64,000 nucleotides of DNA from Eulemur rufifrons (lineage: Eukaryota > Chordata > Mammalia > Primates > Lemuridae), in the NCBI RefSeq assembly GCF_041146395.1, contig NC_091001.1:103686965-103750964 (forward strand). The letters are read 5' to 3'. The notes beneath the pieces are model-generated. The model worked only from the letters and a program-made list of their open reading frames with translations. It had not been told where the DNA came from and ran no database searches. A program made the position numbers and the translations under genes. Every line of letters begins with the position of its first letter. Positions within the stretch are counted from its first letter, which is position 1. Below, in pieces: positions 11,171-21,575 of this stretch.

Positions 11171-14105
11171 TCCTTAAACCTATTCCCTGAAAAAAGGATA
11201 CTTTGCCTATTTCTTTAATTATGTGCAAAAAATATCAGGTTAGCACAGGTACCAAGAGGACCCGGGTAGAGATAAGACATCCCAGAAGTACAGCACAAGT
11301 GCATAAGCTGTAAAATGAAAAGAGCCCCTCCATTCTGCTTAATAACCTGTTCTAAATTTGGACATTAGTTCTTTTTAGTACCTTAAATCTAAAATCTTCT
11401 GGCTTCTACGATCTGTCTAAAATGTTTGCTTGTTGGTACTATGTGATATTTCCAGCAATTTTATCTCTGCAGTAAGCTAGAACCTCCAAAATTAAAGAAA
11501 AAGAAAGAACCCAAGGCATGAGGACAGATTATTGCAGAGAGCACTAATATTAACAAGGACTCCCGGACTGCACAGGGCCTCAACGTGGTCAAGTTAGTGT
11601 CCAGGCACTATGTCAAGAGTCAACAAGGGAACACGCTTGACCAGGCCCCCTCCTGGTGATTAACTTATTCTGTGCTTCCTTCCAGACCTTTCTGAAAGTC
11701 CCCTCCTTATACAGCCCCAGGAAGGTAGTAATTTTTCCCCTGTGTTCACAAAGCATGTTCTCTCTACTATATTTTTGGGCCATTTCATGGCCTCCTTGTA
11801 TTTTTTCAATATACTGTAATGATACAGAGTATTTAGAATAGTACAGTGAACTCCTCTATTCCTTCTGCCTAGATGCTAGATTCTGGAGTTGTTAACTGCC
11901 CAGTAACTCTATCTCCAGTCCTCACCTCTGTCATCACACAAGGTGGCGCCTTCTCTTTGCTCATGAACCTTGCTCGTGCCGTCTGGCTTCTGTCACGTCC
12001 AAGATCCCCTGACACGTCCCTTTTTTCCATGCTCTGCTATATGACTCTCAGCTTTGGCATGGGCTCCAGAGGTTATCTGTGAGTTTCACAAGTTTATTCC
12101 CCAACTAACATTTAAATTCAAGCGTTAATATCCTCTGTCTCGCAATCATGCTTCAGGCACGGTCTAGTTGGAACTTTATGCATTCTCCTTTCTGCGGCTA
12201 TGATTCTTGGAGGATATTTGGATGGTTTCCAAGACCCTAACTGCCTTCTCTTTCAGTGGTTTATTCCTGTTTCTTATCCACAACATTGAGAGGATAACAA
12301 ATTTGTTCTGTACAACTTCAAAAGACACACCTCTGACCTAAGGGTGAAAATGACAAGGAGGTAGATTCTGGCTCTGTACCTGGAAGGTGTCTTTTTCATT
12401 ATGAGAGCTGCCCAGAGATGTAGGGATGCATATTAGAAACTTACTATATTCTAAACTTATGACTGATATTGAGGAAAGATCAGATATGCTTCCTGCTCTC
12501 AAGAACCTCACAATTAGCAAGAGGGACGCATACATCAGGAAATAAATACCATCAAGGACTACAGCCTTTAGGACAGGAGTATGTTCAGGACGTGCTGGGG
12601 CCCCAAAGGAGAGGTAGTCATATCTACCACAGAGTACGAGCACCAGGTGGGACTACTGAATGTGCTCAAATAAGATTTCTTTCTCCCCATTGAACTTCCT
12701 TTTGGATTTTATTTTTCATGAAAATAATATTTATACTTAAGACTCTTTCCCCAAGAGGCCATTGTGTTCTGTTGGTTTTGAAATTTCTTTTTATCCGGAC
12801 ATAACTAATAAATCCATGGGCAGAGTATGAGAGCATTAGGAGGCAGCCAGAGCACGTTATTTATTTAAAACAAGCAACTGACATTCAAAAAGCTAGAGGC
12901 AAGGCAAGAAAATTCATATCTCAGGCTTCAGCCTCACACACGTGTTCTTCCCTGGGGAGAACAGCATAAGAAACAGTCACCTGCTTTCGGCATTTCTCCA
13001 GAAAGAAAGAAATGACCAGTCACTCACTTGGCAGATTTCTGGGTTAGTCAACGTGGACTCAGGTTATGAACCAGATATTTAGGGAGGACTGTGAGGTTAA
13101 GGAGAAAGTTGACTAGGACCCTGGATTCACATGCAAATAAAGTTTGAATTAAAAAGGAATATTAAAGAATAATTTTTAAAGGTAAAATTATTACTCTCAT
13201 ACAAATGTAAACAGCATGAATCAATGATTTTACTTATTAATTAATGAAGAGTCCAATAAGATGACACAATCAGTTCAAAGGACAATTAAAAGAGATGGAT
13301 AGATAGATATGCTTGTGCATGCACACCTACCATCAGAAACACTGAAATGAATTTAAAAATTGATGAAAACTGACTTTTCCAAGCAAGTAAGAGGAGAAAT
13401 CGATTGTCTTCTCCACTGGCCAAAATTTGTTTGTGTATCTATGAACAAGAGTCATTTGCATTATTAATAATTATCTACAATTTAAAACAAGGAACAAAGG
13501 AAAACTGATACCACTGGAGACAATCTCTACTTTTCAATTGAATTCACTCAGTCATATTTTTGCTCCATTTCAAAGCCATTCACAGATTTTTCCTCCAGAG
13601 GTTACTCCCAGGCAGCCGGCTCAAGGTGACTGCAGGCGTCATCCTAAGAGTTTGAGTAACCTCTGCCTAGTCACCAGGCAGAAACTCCAGCAACACATCT
13701 TTGCTCTTCATCATCCCTCACCTTCAAATGGCAGCTCTGATCTCATCTGACCTTGAGTATAAATCGCTTGTGTTTGTGTGTCTGTGTCCCGTCTCCCCAC
13801 AGCTGTCCTCTCCATGTTCTGATCATTTCCCACATATACCATTCACAGTTTAAGAGTAGCAGTGTATTGTAATGTATTTGCAGAACAAGGTTGAAGTAGA
13901 CATGCATAAAGACAGAGATTAACATTATGACCACATCTGTCACGGAAGCTGCCCGCCCCCTGTTATGCTTGCGGTCATCTTCTCTGTGACGGCTCTGTAA
14001 CTCCACCCCTTCTGCCTAGTAGTCAGTTCCTGCTCTGTGATCCAAAAGCCCCTCATTTGTGCCTCTTTTAGGATCTCAGCTCTGATTTGTTCCAGATTTG
14101 GTTTT
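11171..14105. other. Gene-free sequence with weak old-repeat traces
   Basis: No exon or RNA gene is supported. A short stretch at about 11820-11900 resembles an old L1 3' UTR ('agaatagtacagtgaactcctctattc'), and about 12440-12620 resembles the same old repeat family as 35755-37130. Both are weak. A GATA-type run at about 13296-13310 is short. Confidence 0.4.
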
Positions 14106-14109
14106 GTAG

Positions 14110-14215
14110 GCCCTGTCCTCCCACACTGTAGAAAGTGCTCCCTGAAGATAAGGGTCATGTTTTTATCATCCTCATGCCTTCCCCAGACTCTCTCAGTTAT
14201 TAGTGAAAGTTTGGA
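14110..14215 (+). repeat. L2 LINE 3' fragment (weak)
   Basis: The stretch 'agtgctccctgaagataagggtcatg' near 14130-14160 resembles the common L2 3' end pattern (a 'ctcc..gag..agggtc' block). It is short and diverged. Confidence 0.4.
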
Positions 14216-14529
14216 TAACTCAATGGAATTACGAAATAATTTATCAGGCACCATCAAATAAGACCTGGAGAGTTAAGCTGAAATAAACTGTTTTGCAGCG
14301 ACAGCCAGAGTAGAAGCTGAGCTGCGCTGAAGACAGGAACGAACAAAAGATCAGGGTTTGAGGGCTCACTGAAATGTCAGAGAATCTCAGGGAGCAAATA
14401 ATTTTTGACCCATTCAGTGACCATCTCATGAACTTGAGGCCCCCGCGAGGCTGGGCCCACCTGTGCACCCGAGCACTCTCAGCTTCTGTTCTCTCACTAC
14501 CCCAGGTTTCCGTAGGACACTGGGAATTT

Positions 14530-14715
14530 TCCAGACCTGTCATGCCCTCTCAAAACCCACGCCTTTGTACATTCTGTCTGAAATGCTCGTTTTACTATTA
14601 AATACTTTAGGCCTGAAAATCAAATGTCTTCTCCTTTATGAAACTTTTCCTGACTTTCCCTGGTAGAGTTGGCCACTCTCACCCCTGTATCCTGCTTCCC
14701 TCCCTGCCTACACAT
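14530..14715 (+). repeat. L2 LINE fragment
   Basis: It shows the L2-type succession of 'tctgtctgaaatgctc', then 'tcctttatgaaacttttcctgactttccctgg'. This is the region coding for the L2 ORF2 C-terminus in old mammalian copies. No intact frame remains. Confidence 0.55.
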
Positions 14716-15845
14716 CCAATCAGATGCGCCCCCTAGGAGCACTGGGGTTGCTCCAACAGCTGTTACAATGGCTTCCTCCAGCTACACAGAGAACAAAGAA
14801 ATTTCAGAAATTTGTTAGGTGGGCTCATACCTTTCTTGTCATATGTTCTTCCTTTTGGAGAAAGCTCTAATGCCTAACTCTCCCAGCCTCTCTCCTTTTC
14901 TTTAATCATTCATCCTCCTGAGAGGAAGAATGATTTTACTCAACTGTGAATTTGGTCCAAGAAACTACAAATGAGAAGCTAAGTTCCTTCTAAGTTTCTT
15001 CTATTTCTTGTTCTCCTTGGAAACTCACTACCTTCTGGAAGTACACATTCTGCTCTTCTTTGTGCTATGAATTTTATGATCTAGAGTCCAACGTGAGGAG
15101 GTCTAGAGGGTTTCTATGGTGTCCGATGGCTCGTTATTATAGCATGTCTAAGCCACATTCTCTAACATCAGTGTAATTTCAGTAATGAAAATAATATCTT
15201 GATCTCTGCCTTGCAGTCAGAGAAGTGTGCTATTGCCTGAAGTGCCTTAAATCCTCAATGATATTGTCCTCCATGGTAAAAATTCACACTCCCAGCTCCC
15301 AAATAATTCTTGGTTTTGTACTAAGCTCCTTGGTGCTGGAGCAAGAAGGCTGTGAGGTGAAGGCCGACAGGACCTGGAGGGTGGGGGGTTGGAAAGAGGC
15401 AGGTCATGTTCTCCAGCTCGTCCTAGGGAAGGTTTCCTCTCCTTAGGACTTTTCTTTCTCTATGGAAACTCACCTGGAGCAATGAACACCACAATCTTAC
15501 AGTCTATTTCTAGAACTTGTTAGTGGAGAGAAGCATTTTACTTTGCTGTTTTTTCCTTCTTACCTAGACTTTCCTCCATCACAGCTCACAAAAGGCTGCT
15601 GTACAATTACTGCAATCTGACAAGCACTTCACAATTTCCCTGAGCGCTTAAGTGGATTTACTTCCTTTACATCTTTCATTTTCAAAAGAGTAATTGGAAT
15701 GAGTCAGTTGCTCCTATTGCCTCCAATTTGCCAGGCATCCTCCTGGAGGAAGGCTAAGGCAGGTACTGTTTAGAACTTACCATGTATTTGTAATCAGAAA
15801 CAGAAAGACAATATTAGATTTGACATTTCAGTTTCCGTTTTGCTT
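14716..15845. other. Gene-free sequence
   Basis: No recognised repeat or gene. The 73-codon frame at 15225-15446 has no supporting feature. Confidence 0.5.
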
Positions 15846-15849
15846 GAGT

Positions 15850-16310
15850 TAACTCTGTGTTGACTTGAGAGTTTCATCATGTCACCCTGATGATCTCAGC
15901 TCTTCACTGTCCTTCCCACTTCATGCAGGATTGATTCCCAACTGTAATCTCACTTTAGCCCAATTTTCCTTTTTAAACTTATCCCCTACAGTAACATAAA
16001 CTTCTTATCTAGTCAATCTTGTGCTTTCAACATGCCCAAGAAAAATTTCAAATTCTTCCCTCTGTACTTTTTTTTATGTGGTTCTCTTTTGAGAATATTT
16101 TTTTTCCTGCTGATCCAAGTCTACCCTTCAAAGACCAGTTCAAATCCTAGTTCCTCCAAAAGACATCCATCCCACCCTATAAACTCCTATAATACTTAGA
16201 TGAATCAGTCATTTTTTATTTCCAAATACTGCCTCATTGCTTAATTGATTTTATTTGTTTCTAATATTATCCCTTTTATAAAACCCTGAGATTCATAGAC
16301 CTCAAGGAGT
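15850..16310 (+). repeat. L2 LINE fragment
   Basis: The block at about 16125-16200 ('cttcaaagaccagttcaaatcctagttcctccaaaagacatcc' type) is characteristic of the L2 3' coding region in forward orientation. The upstream 'tcttcactgtccttcccact' region is consistent. Ancient and highly diverged. Confidence 0.6.
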
Positions 16311-16429
16311 TGATAGAATTGTCAGGGATCCAGAAAAGCAAACACATCATCACTGTGCATTGTGGCATGTGTGTGTTGCTGGGAGGGGAAAGTGTAGGGA
16401 TCTTCGGGAGTACAGGTGGGGGTTACCTA

Positions 16430-16905
16430 TCCCAGGTTGAGGGTCAGGAAAGGCTTTCTGTGCTCAGTGTGAGAAGCTAGGAGGTACTCATAGCTAAAAA
16501 GAAGAGTGCACTCCACCTAGAGAGAGCAGCCTGTGCAAAGACCCAGCAGAATGAGTGGGCCTGCCAAGTGTGAGGATCTGCAAGCAGGAACAAATGGGCT
16601 GGGGCAGCATGCCAGGCTGGGTGTTTGGTGGAGCGGGGGAGAATGAAGCCTGGTGACGCAGGAGCCAAAGTGTGAATGGTCTTGCAGAGGAAGGCACAGA
16701 GCTCGGTACATGCTCCAAGCACTAGGGGCGTGATGGAAGCATTTTAATTAGTTTATGATTCTCACGATCAGACACTAGAAAAAGCCCTTTCTGTGTTAGA
16801 TGAATCTCAGGTGGACAGAACTGGTTTTCTTTGCAAATCAGGAGATGGTTGCAATAACCTAGACAAGAAATGAGGAAAGTACAGACTGGCTCATACCCTT
16901 AGTTA
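16430..16905 (+). repeat. Old interspersed repeat, unclassified
   Basis: The order 'ggaaaggctttctgtg', 'agcctgtgcaaagacccagcagaatgag', 'gaatggtcttgcagag' and 'gttgcaataacctagacaagaaatgagg' follows a widespread old mammalian repeat that I know as a pattern but cannot name. The same family seems to occupy 35755-37130. The minus-strand frames of 64-81 codons at 16477-16722 are shadows of this repeat. Confidence 0.5.
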
Positions 16906-17179
16906 TTTCTTGAGATGAATATTGTCTCCTGAATGGCTTTATGAAGGGCCACAGGGACAAGAACTGGGCTTGATTTGTTTCTTCCTAAAGGTGCCCAGCA
17001 GAGTAGAAGTGTGTGGTTGGCACACAGTGAATGGTGACCTCTGTCAGGGATGCTGGATCCCAGTAATCATTCTTTATTTTTCCCTCCTTTTCAAAGGGGG
17101 CACAAAATTGGATGTGGGATGCAGTAGTAGTGTCTACGTGTCAGATCTACTAATTAAGGTCTGTTTCTATTAAATATTA

Positions 17180-17640
17180 AGCACATACAGGGGAAAAGTC
17201 ACAGGCAATAAAGTGAACTTTCCATACTCAAATGGCACATTATGAGTTCATCAAGTCCTCCTGAGCTCTGTGTTCATCATTGTCTTGCTTTGCTTTATAG
17301 TTTGTTCACATCATGATGTATTTTTGAACGATGTTTTGTGTTGCATGTTTTTGGAACATTATAAAAACAGATTCATATTGTCTGCATACTTATAAGACTT
17401 GCTTTTCTCAATCAATATTCTGTTTCTGAGATTCAGCCATACTGATATATTCATTTTCACTGCTCTATACCATTAATTAAATGAGAATTTCACAACGTGT
17501 TTATCCATTGCTCTAAGATAGGTTGGCTCTTTTAGGCAATTGCTATGTTGCTGTTATGAACTTCTCCCAATGGATTTACTAGTATCTGATTCTGTAACTA
17601 GAATCAAAATTTAGAAACTTTCAATTTTGACTAATCTTAA
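17180..17640 (-). mobile_element. Old L1 LINE fragment
   Basis: Read on the minus strand, this is an old L1 3' UTR or ORF2-end segment. Diagnostic blocks are 'cttgcttttctcaatcaatattctgtttctgagattcagcc' (17398-17438) and 'gtttatccattgctctaagataggttgg' (about 17500). Heavily diverged with no coding capacity. Confidence 0.65.
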
Positions 17641-18180
17641 TATTGGAAATGTCAATGACAATTGCAGAGATGAGAAAGTTTTGACATGCAGTTTTGGAGA
17701 ATGGAAAGATTGTTGATATCACCTTTCTCAATAGAATAAAAACGAGTAAGTGAAATTTATAGAATGTTTATATTCCTGTGACCATAAGAATACAATAAAC
17801 CAATAGTAGTGTTAGAAGCTAGCCCCATGCAGCAAAGGTCTTACATAATATTAAATATTGTCTGTAATTATTTTGCTCACACTTTTTCATGCTATAGTTA
17901 CTGATAATTAATGAGAAGAAGCAAGACCTTCAGAGAGTTGTAACGGTCTGATTATAAAGCTTGTCAACGGGACTTCTAACCACAAAGCTTAAGATAACAA
18001 CAAAGACTACAAGACATATCGTATGTTACAGGAAATTGCAATTATTCAAAGATTAGGAACAATTGTTCTAGGAAACAATTTTCTTACTTATGCTCTAATT
18101 CACCATCCTTGTGTTAATTAATTCACCACTCTATATGCTATGTTTATTTTTTGTTAATCAAAGAGCATTTTGACTGGCTC
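17641..18180. other. Gene-free AT-rich sequence
   Basis: No repeat or gene recognised. Confidence 0.5.
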
Positions 18181-18189
18181 TCATCTACA

Positions 18190-18430
18190 GCTGTGGTCAT
18201 TAAAGCCACCCCTGCGGGCTCTGATCCAAACACAAGGTGAGGCTGAATGTCTTTCACACAGTGACCTCAGACAAGGCAATCTATCTGAGCCTCAGATTTC
18301 TTTAACATAGGTATTGTAATCTCAACCTTGCCTTACTTAAATAGCCAGGAAGATCAAGTGATATCAAGCATGCAGAAGCACTTCATAATCAGTAAAACTC
18401 TGGGAAAAAGTAATTGTTGATGATGATGAT
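18190..18430 (+). repeat. MIR SINE
   Basis: Forward MIR with 'gacctcagacaaggcaatctatctgagcctcagatttc' at about 18262-18300 and the 3' part to about 18415. It ends in a short (GAT)n run at 18416-18430. Confidence 0.75.
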
Positions 18431-18588
18431 GGTGACGACAAGTGTGGTTATATTACTATAATGCCCTACTAAATAAACCACAGAAAGATATAAAGTTTCT
18501 TATTAGGAATGGGGGTAGATATTAGGGTTCAAACTGAATCTTTGAATTTTATCCTGCACTAGAAGTGTCAGTCTGTGAAGCACACTAT

Positions 18589-19042
18589 TGTGGATAGAAT
18601 TGTGTCCCCCTAAAATTTATGTATTGAAGTCCTAACTCCAATACAAATGTGATCCTATTTGGAAATAAGGTCACTACAGATGTAATTAGTTAGGTTATGA
18701 TGAGGCCATGTTGGAGTAGAATGGGCCCTTTGTCTAATATGACTGATGTCTTCATAAAAATAGATAATTTGTACACAGACATGCACATGGGTGAAATCTC
18801 ATGTGAAGATGAAAACAAATCAGGATGATGCTTCTATATGCCAAGGCATGCCTAAGATTGCCAGAAAGACAGCAGAAATTAGCCAAGAGTCATGGAACAC
18901 ATTCTCCTTCACAACCCCCAGAAGGAAGCAACCCTGTGAACACGTTGATCTCAGACTCCTGGCTTCCAGAACTGTGAGCTGATAAATTTTTGTTGTTTAG
19001 GCTACCCATACTTAGTTACAGCAGCCTTAGAACACTAACACA
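18589..19042 (+). mobile_element. MLT1 solo LTR (ERVL-MaLR)
   Basis: A nearly complete LTR of the MLT1 type. The 5' end is 'tgtggatagaattgtgtccccctaaaa' (18589 on). The middle contains 'tttggaaataaggtcactacagatgtaatta', and the 3' end is 'ttccagaactgtgagctgataaattt..ttgtttaggctaccc..ttagttac' running to the ACACTAACACA terminus. MLT1 belongs to the mammalian apparent LTR retrotransposons. Internal sequence is absent, so this is a solo LTR from recombination. A 5-bp target duplication is no longer recognisable. Confidence 0.9.
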
Positions 19043-19229
19043 CGCACACCCCTGCTTATAATATTAAATTATTAAGGGAATTTGTTGCAGTGTTTGATCA
19101 GACTTACAAACATCTGCCATGGTAACAGAATGGATGATTAGCACTAATAATAGGGAACTGACAGTTGTAATACTTTTACATACAGAATGTTAGTGACTAA
19201 TTAGCACAAAAAATGGTCAACCTCATCAG

Positions 19230-19600
19230 TGTGCAATGGATTTGAAAAAAGATATCGTTTTTGTTAATAACAAAGTAAAGATTATTTTGTGCAATATAGT
19301 CAGTGCTACTGAGGAGTCAATAAAATATCTGCTCTTACATCTTATTTGTTCAATAGAAGTTGGTAAAATCTTTCTTGAAATCAAGTTGGCAAAAAATATT
19401 AAGTACCATAAAATACAATGTTCAACTTCTGGTGATCCACCTTAAAAGATAATAGTATAAAATTTAAATGCAGAATTATAGGTAAAACGTATTTATTTCA
19501 GTGTTATTTTTGTTAGTATTAATATAAGAAAAGAAACATCCTAAATGCCCAAATAATATAGAGATAGTTAAATCAATTACATTTTTTTTTCTTTTTAAAA
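19230..19600 (+). mobile_element. Old L1 LINE 3' fragment
   Basis: The phrase 'gaaacatcctaaatgcccaaataatatagagatagttaaatcaatta' (19535-19580) matches the old L1 3' coding region in forward orientation. The upstream 300 bp are AT-rich and consistent but very diverged. Confidence 0.5.
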
Positions 19601-19645
19601 ATGTTGAATATATATCATTAAGTTATAAACACAGAACATAGACAC

Positions 19646-20275
19646 AGCAAGAGTTCTCAAAATCTAGCATAGAGACCACTGGTGTCCCTTTTAGATGGTC
19701 TAGGAAGTCAAAACCATTTTCGTGATAATACTAAGACATCATTGACCTTCTCAATCTCATTCTTTTGCGAGTGTGCAGTGAAGTTTTCCGGAGGCTATAG
19801 GACATGTCATAATTATGTCTGAAAAGTCTGAAAAGACTATTAAACTAGTCCTCCCTTTTCCAATTTCACATTTATATAAGGCTGGGTTTTTTTTTTTTTG
19901 TTTTTTTTTTTTCCACATACTTCAGCCAGAACACTATATCACAATGGGCTTAATGCAGAAGCAGATGTGAGAATCCAGCTGTTTTCCAAGTCAGGCATTA
20001 AAAACATTTGTAAAACAATACCACTGTTTTCACTAACTTCTTGTTGTTTTTGAAAAACATAGTTATTTTCACTAAAATACATTACTTACCATTAATTAAC
20101 AAGTAATGAGTTTATTGCTGCAATTTTAAATGAATAAATAAATATCTATTTTTCCCAGTTTAATATCCATCAGTAAGTATCAATGACAAAACACATAAAG
20201 AAAGCTCTTTGGAATCTTCAATAATTTTTAGGGTATAACAGGGTTCTGAGGCCTAAAAACTTGAGAACTCTTGCT
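19646..20275. mobile_element. hAT-like DNA transposon with perfect 15-bp TIRs
   Basis: AGCAAGAGTTCTCAA at 19646-19660 is exactly the reverse complement of TTGAGAACTCTTGCT at 20261-20275, giving a 630-bp element with perfect 15-bp terminal inverted repeats. The internal sequence resembles a non-autonomous hAT family of mammals that I recall but cannot name. Landmarks are a block near 19690-19800 and the '..aagctctttggaatcttcaataatttttag..' end block near 20203-20230. It holds no transposase frame. It includes two long T-runs (19887-19899 and 19901-19912). Flanking 8-bp duplications have decayed (ATAGACAC on the left, ATAAAAAT on the right). Confidence 0.8.
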
Positions 20276-20983
20276 ATAAAAATCATTGTTTCATCTCTAC
20301 AAGAAAGAGTTGGGAGGAATTTGCTGAATTGGTGGGACTATGCCAAATTGCTAAGAGTGAGTATCGACAGTTGTTGGTTTTAAGGGTCATGGTTATTTTA
20401 GCATCTTTACTTTTCTCTGTTTCCAAAATTTTCCACTTTATGATTCATTTCTTTTCCATCAGATGAAGCATAATTTCTTTTTAATTTGCACTTTTATTCT
20501 TCACCTTCAAAAAAAATCTCCCTACCCTTAAGCCATCATTTAGAACCTAAACTTGTAAAGTGTCTCTTAATTACACTTGCATAGAGTCTCGGCTCATAAA
20601 ATTCTACCACATTTAAGAGATGCAGACAAATTAGCCACAAGCTATATGGAGGTAGAATTTATAAACATAATTTGCACTGCATCAGCAGTTTCCAGAGTCT
20701 TTAAAACACCACTGAGCAGAGGAGGTATCTTCCAGAGGATGTTCATGCCAAGGCTGGAATAAAAATTCACTTTGTGTTTATTTATTCATGAACCCTGTGA
20801 CCATAGTATCTTCAAATTGCCAATCACCTTAAATCTCATCCATTTCAAAATCTCACCAGAACGGGAAGCCCCCCAGCTGAGGTTCACCACCTGCTTGATT
20901 GGATATTCTGAATCACCAAAGATTTTGGCCAACATATTCCACTATTAGACATCTCTGATTGTTTTAAAAAAAAAAAAACTAGC
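20276..20983. other. Gene-free sequence
   Basis: Nothing recognised except an A13 run at 20966-20978. The 61-codon frame at 20577-20762 is unsupported. Confidence 0.5.
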
Positions 20984-21357
20984 TGAATTATGGTTCTTTT
21001 TTTTTTTTTTTTGAGACAGAGTCTCACTCTGTTGCCCGGGCTAGAGTGAGTGCCGTGGCGTCAGCCTAGCTCACAGCAACCTCAAACTCCTGGGCTTAAG
21101 TGATCCTACTGCCTCAGCCTCCCGAGTAGCTGGGACTACAGGCATGCGCCACCGTGCCCGGCTAATTTTTTTTTTTTTGTATATATATATTTTAGTTGTC
21201 CATATAATTTCTTTCTATTTTTAGTAGAGACGGGGTCTCGATCTTGCTCAGGCTGGTCTCGAACTCCTGACCTCCAGCGATCCACCCGCCTCGGCCTCCC
21301 AGAGTGCTAGGATTACAGGCGTGAGCCACCGTGCCCGGCCTGAATTATGGTTCTTTT
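20984..21357. other. Alu target-site duplication pair
   Basis: The two identical 17-bp copies at 20984-21000 and 21341-21357 bracket the Alu. They mark an L1-type endonuclease cut and give the pre-insertion sequence as one copy. Confidence 0.95.
21001..21340 (-). mobile_element. Alu SINE (strepsirrhine type)
   Basis: A full-length dimeric Alu in reverse orientation: the poly(T) at 21001-21012 is the complement of the A-tail, and the left arm ends at 21340. The right and left arms are separated by a T-rich and TATATA-containing segment (about 21166-21218), a feature of lemur and galago Alus. The insertion is flanked by a perfect 17-bp target-site duplication, TGAATTATGGTTCTTTT, at 20984-21000 and 21341-21357. 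Low divergence and intact duplication indicate a fairly recent insertion. Alu is 7SL RNA-derived and is mobilised by L1 proteins. Confidence 0.97.
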
Positions 21358-21575
21358 AACATCTACAGATCATAACTATATGGGTGATCTTGGGCTAGTT
21401 CCACGGGGCAAGTATCATGTCCTTAATGTGTTGTGAGACTAATAATACATGTACTCATAGAGTTGCTGTGAGTTTTACCTAACATAATATATGAAGATAA
21501 ACCTTGCAGTGCCTGACATACAATTGGTGCACAATTGATGCATAATACTCATTGTTATTTTCATATTCCAAATAC
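21345..21575 (+). repeat. MIR SINE adjoining the Alu
   Basis: Forward MIR. The region after the Alu reads 'gatcttgggctagttccacggg', later 'catagagttgctgtgagttttacctaa', and ends 'gcagtgcctgacatacaattggtgcacaat' near 21510-21540. The Alu landed at the 5' margin of this older SINE. Confidence 0.75.
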
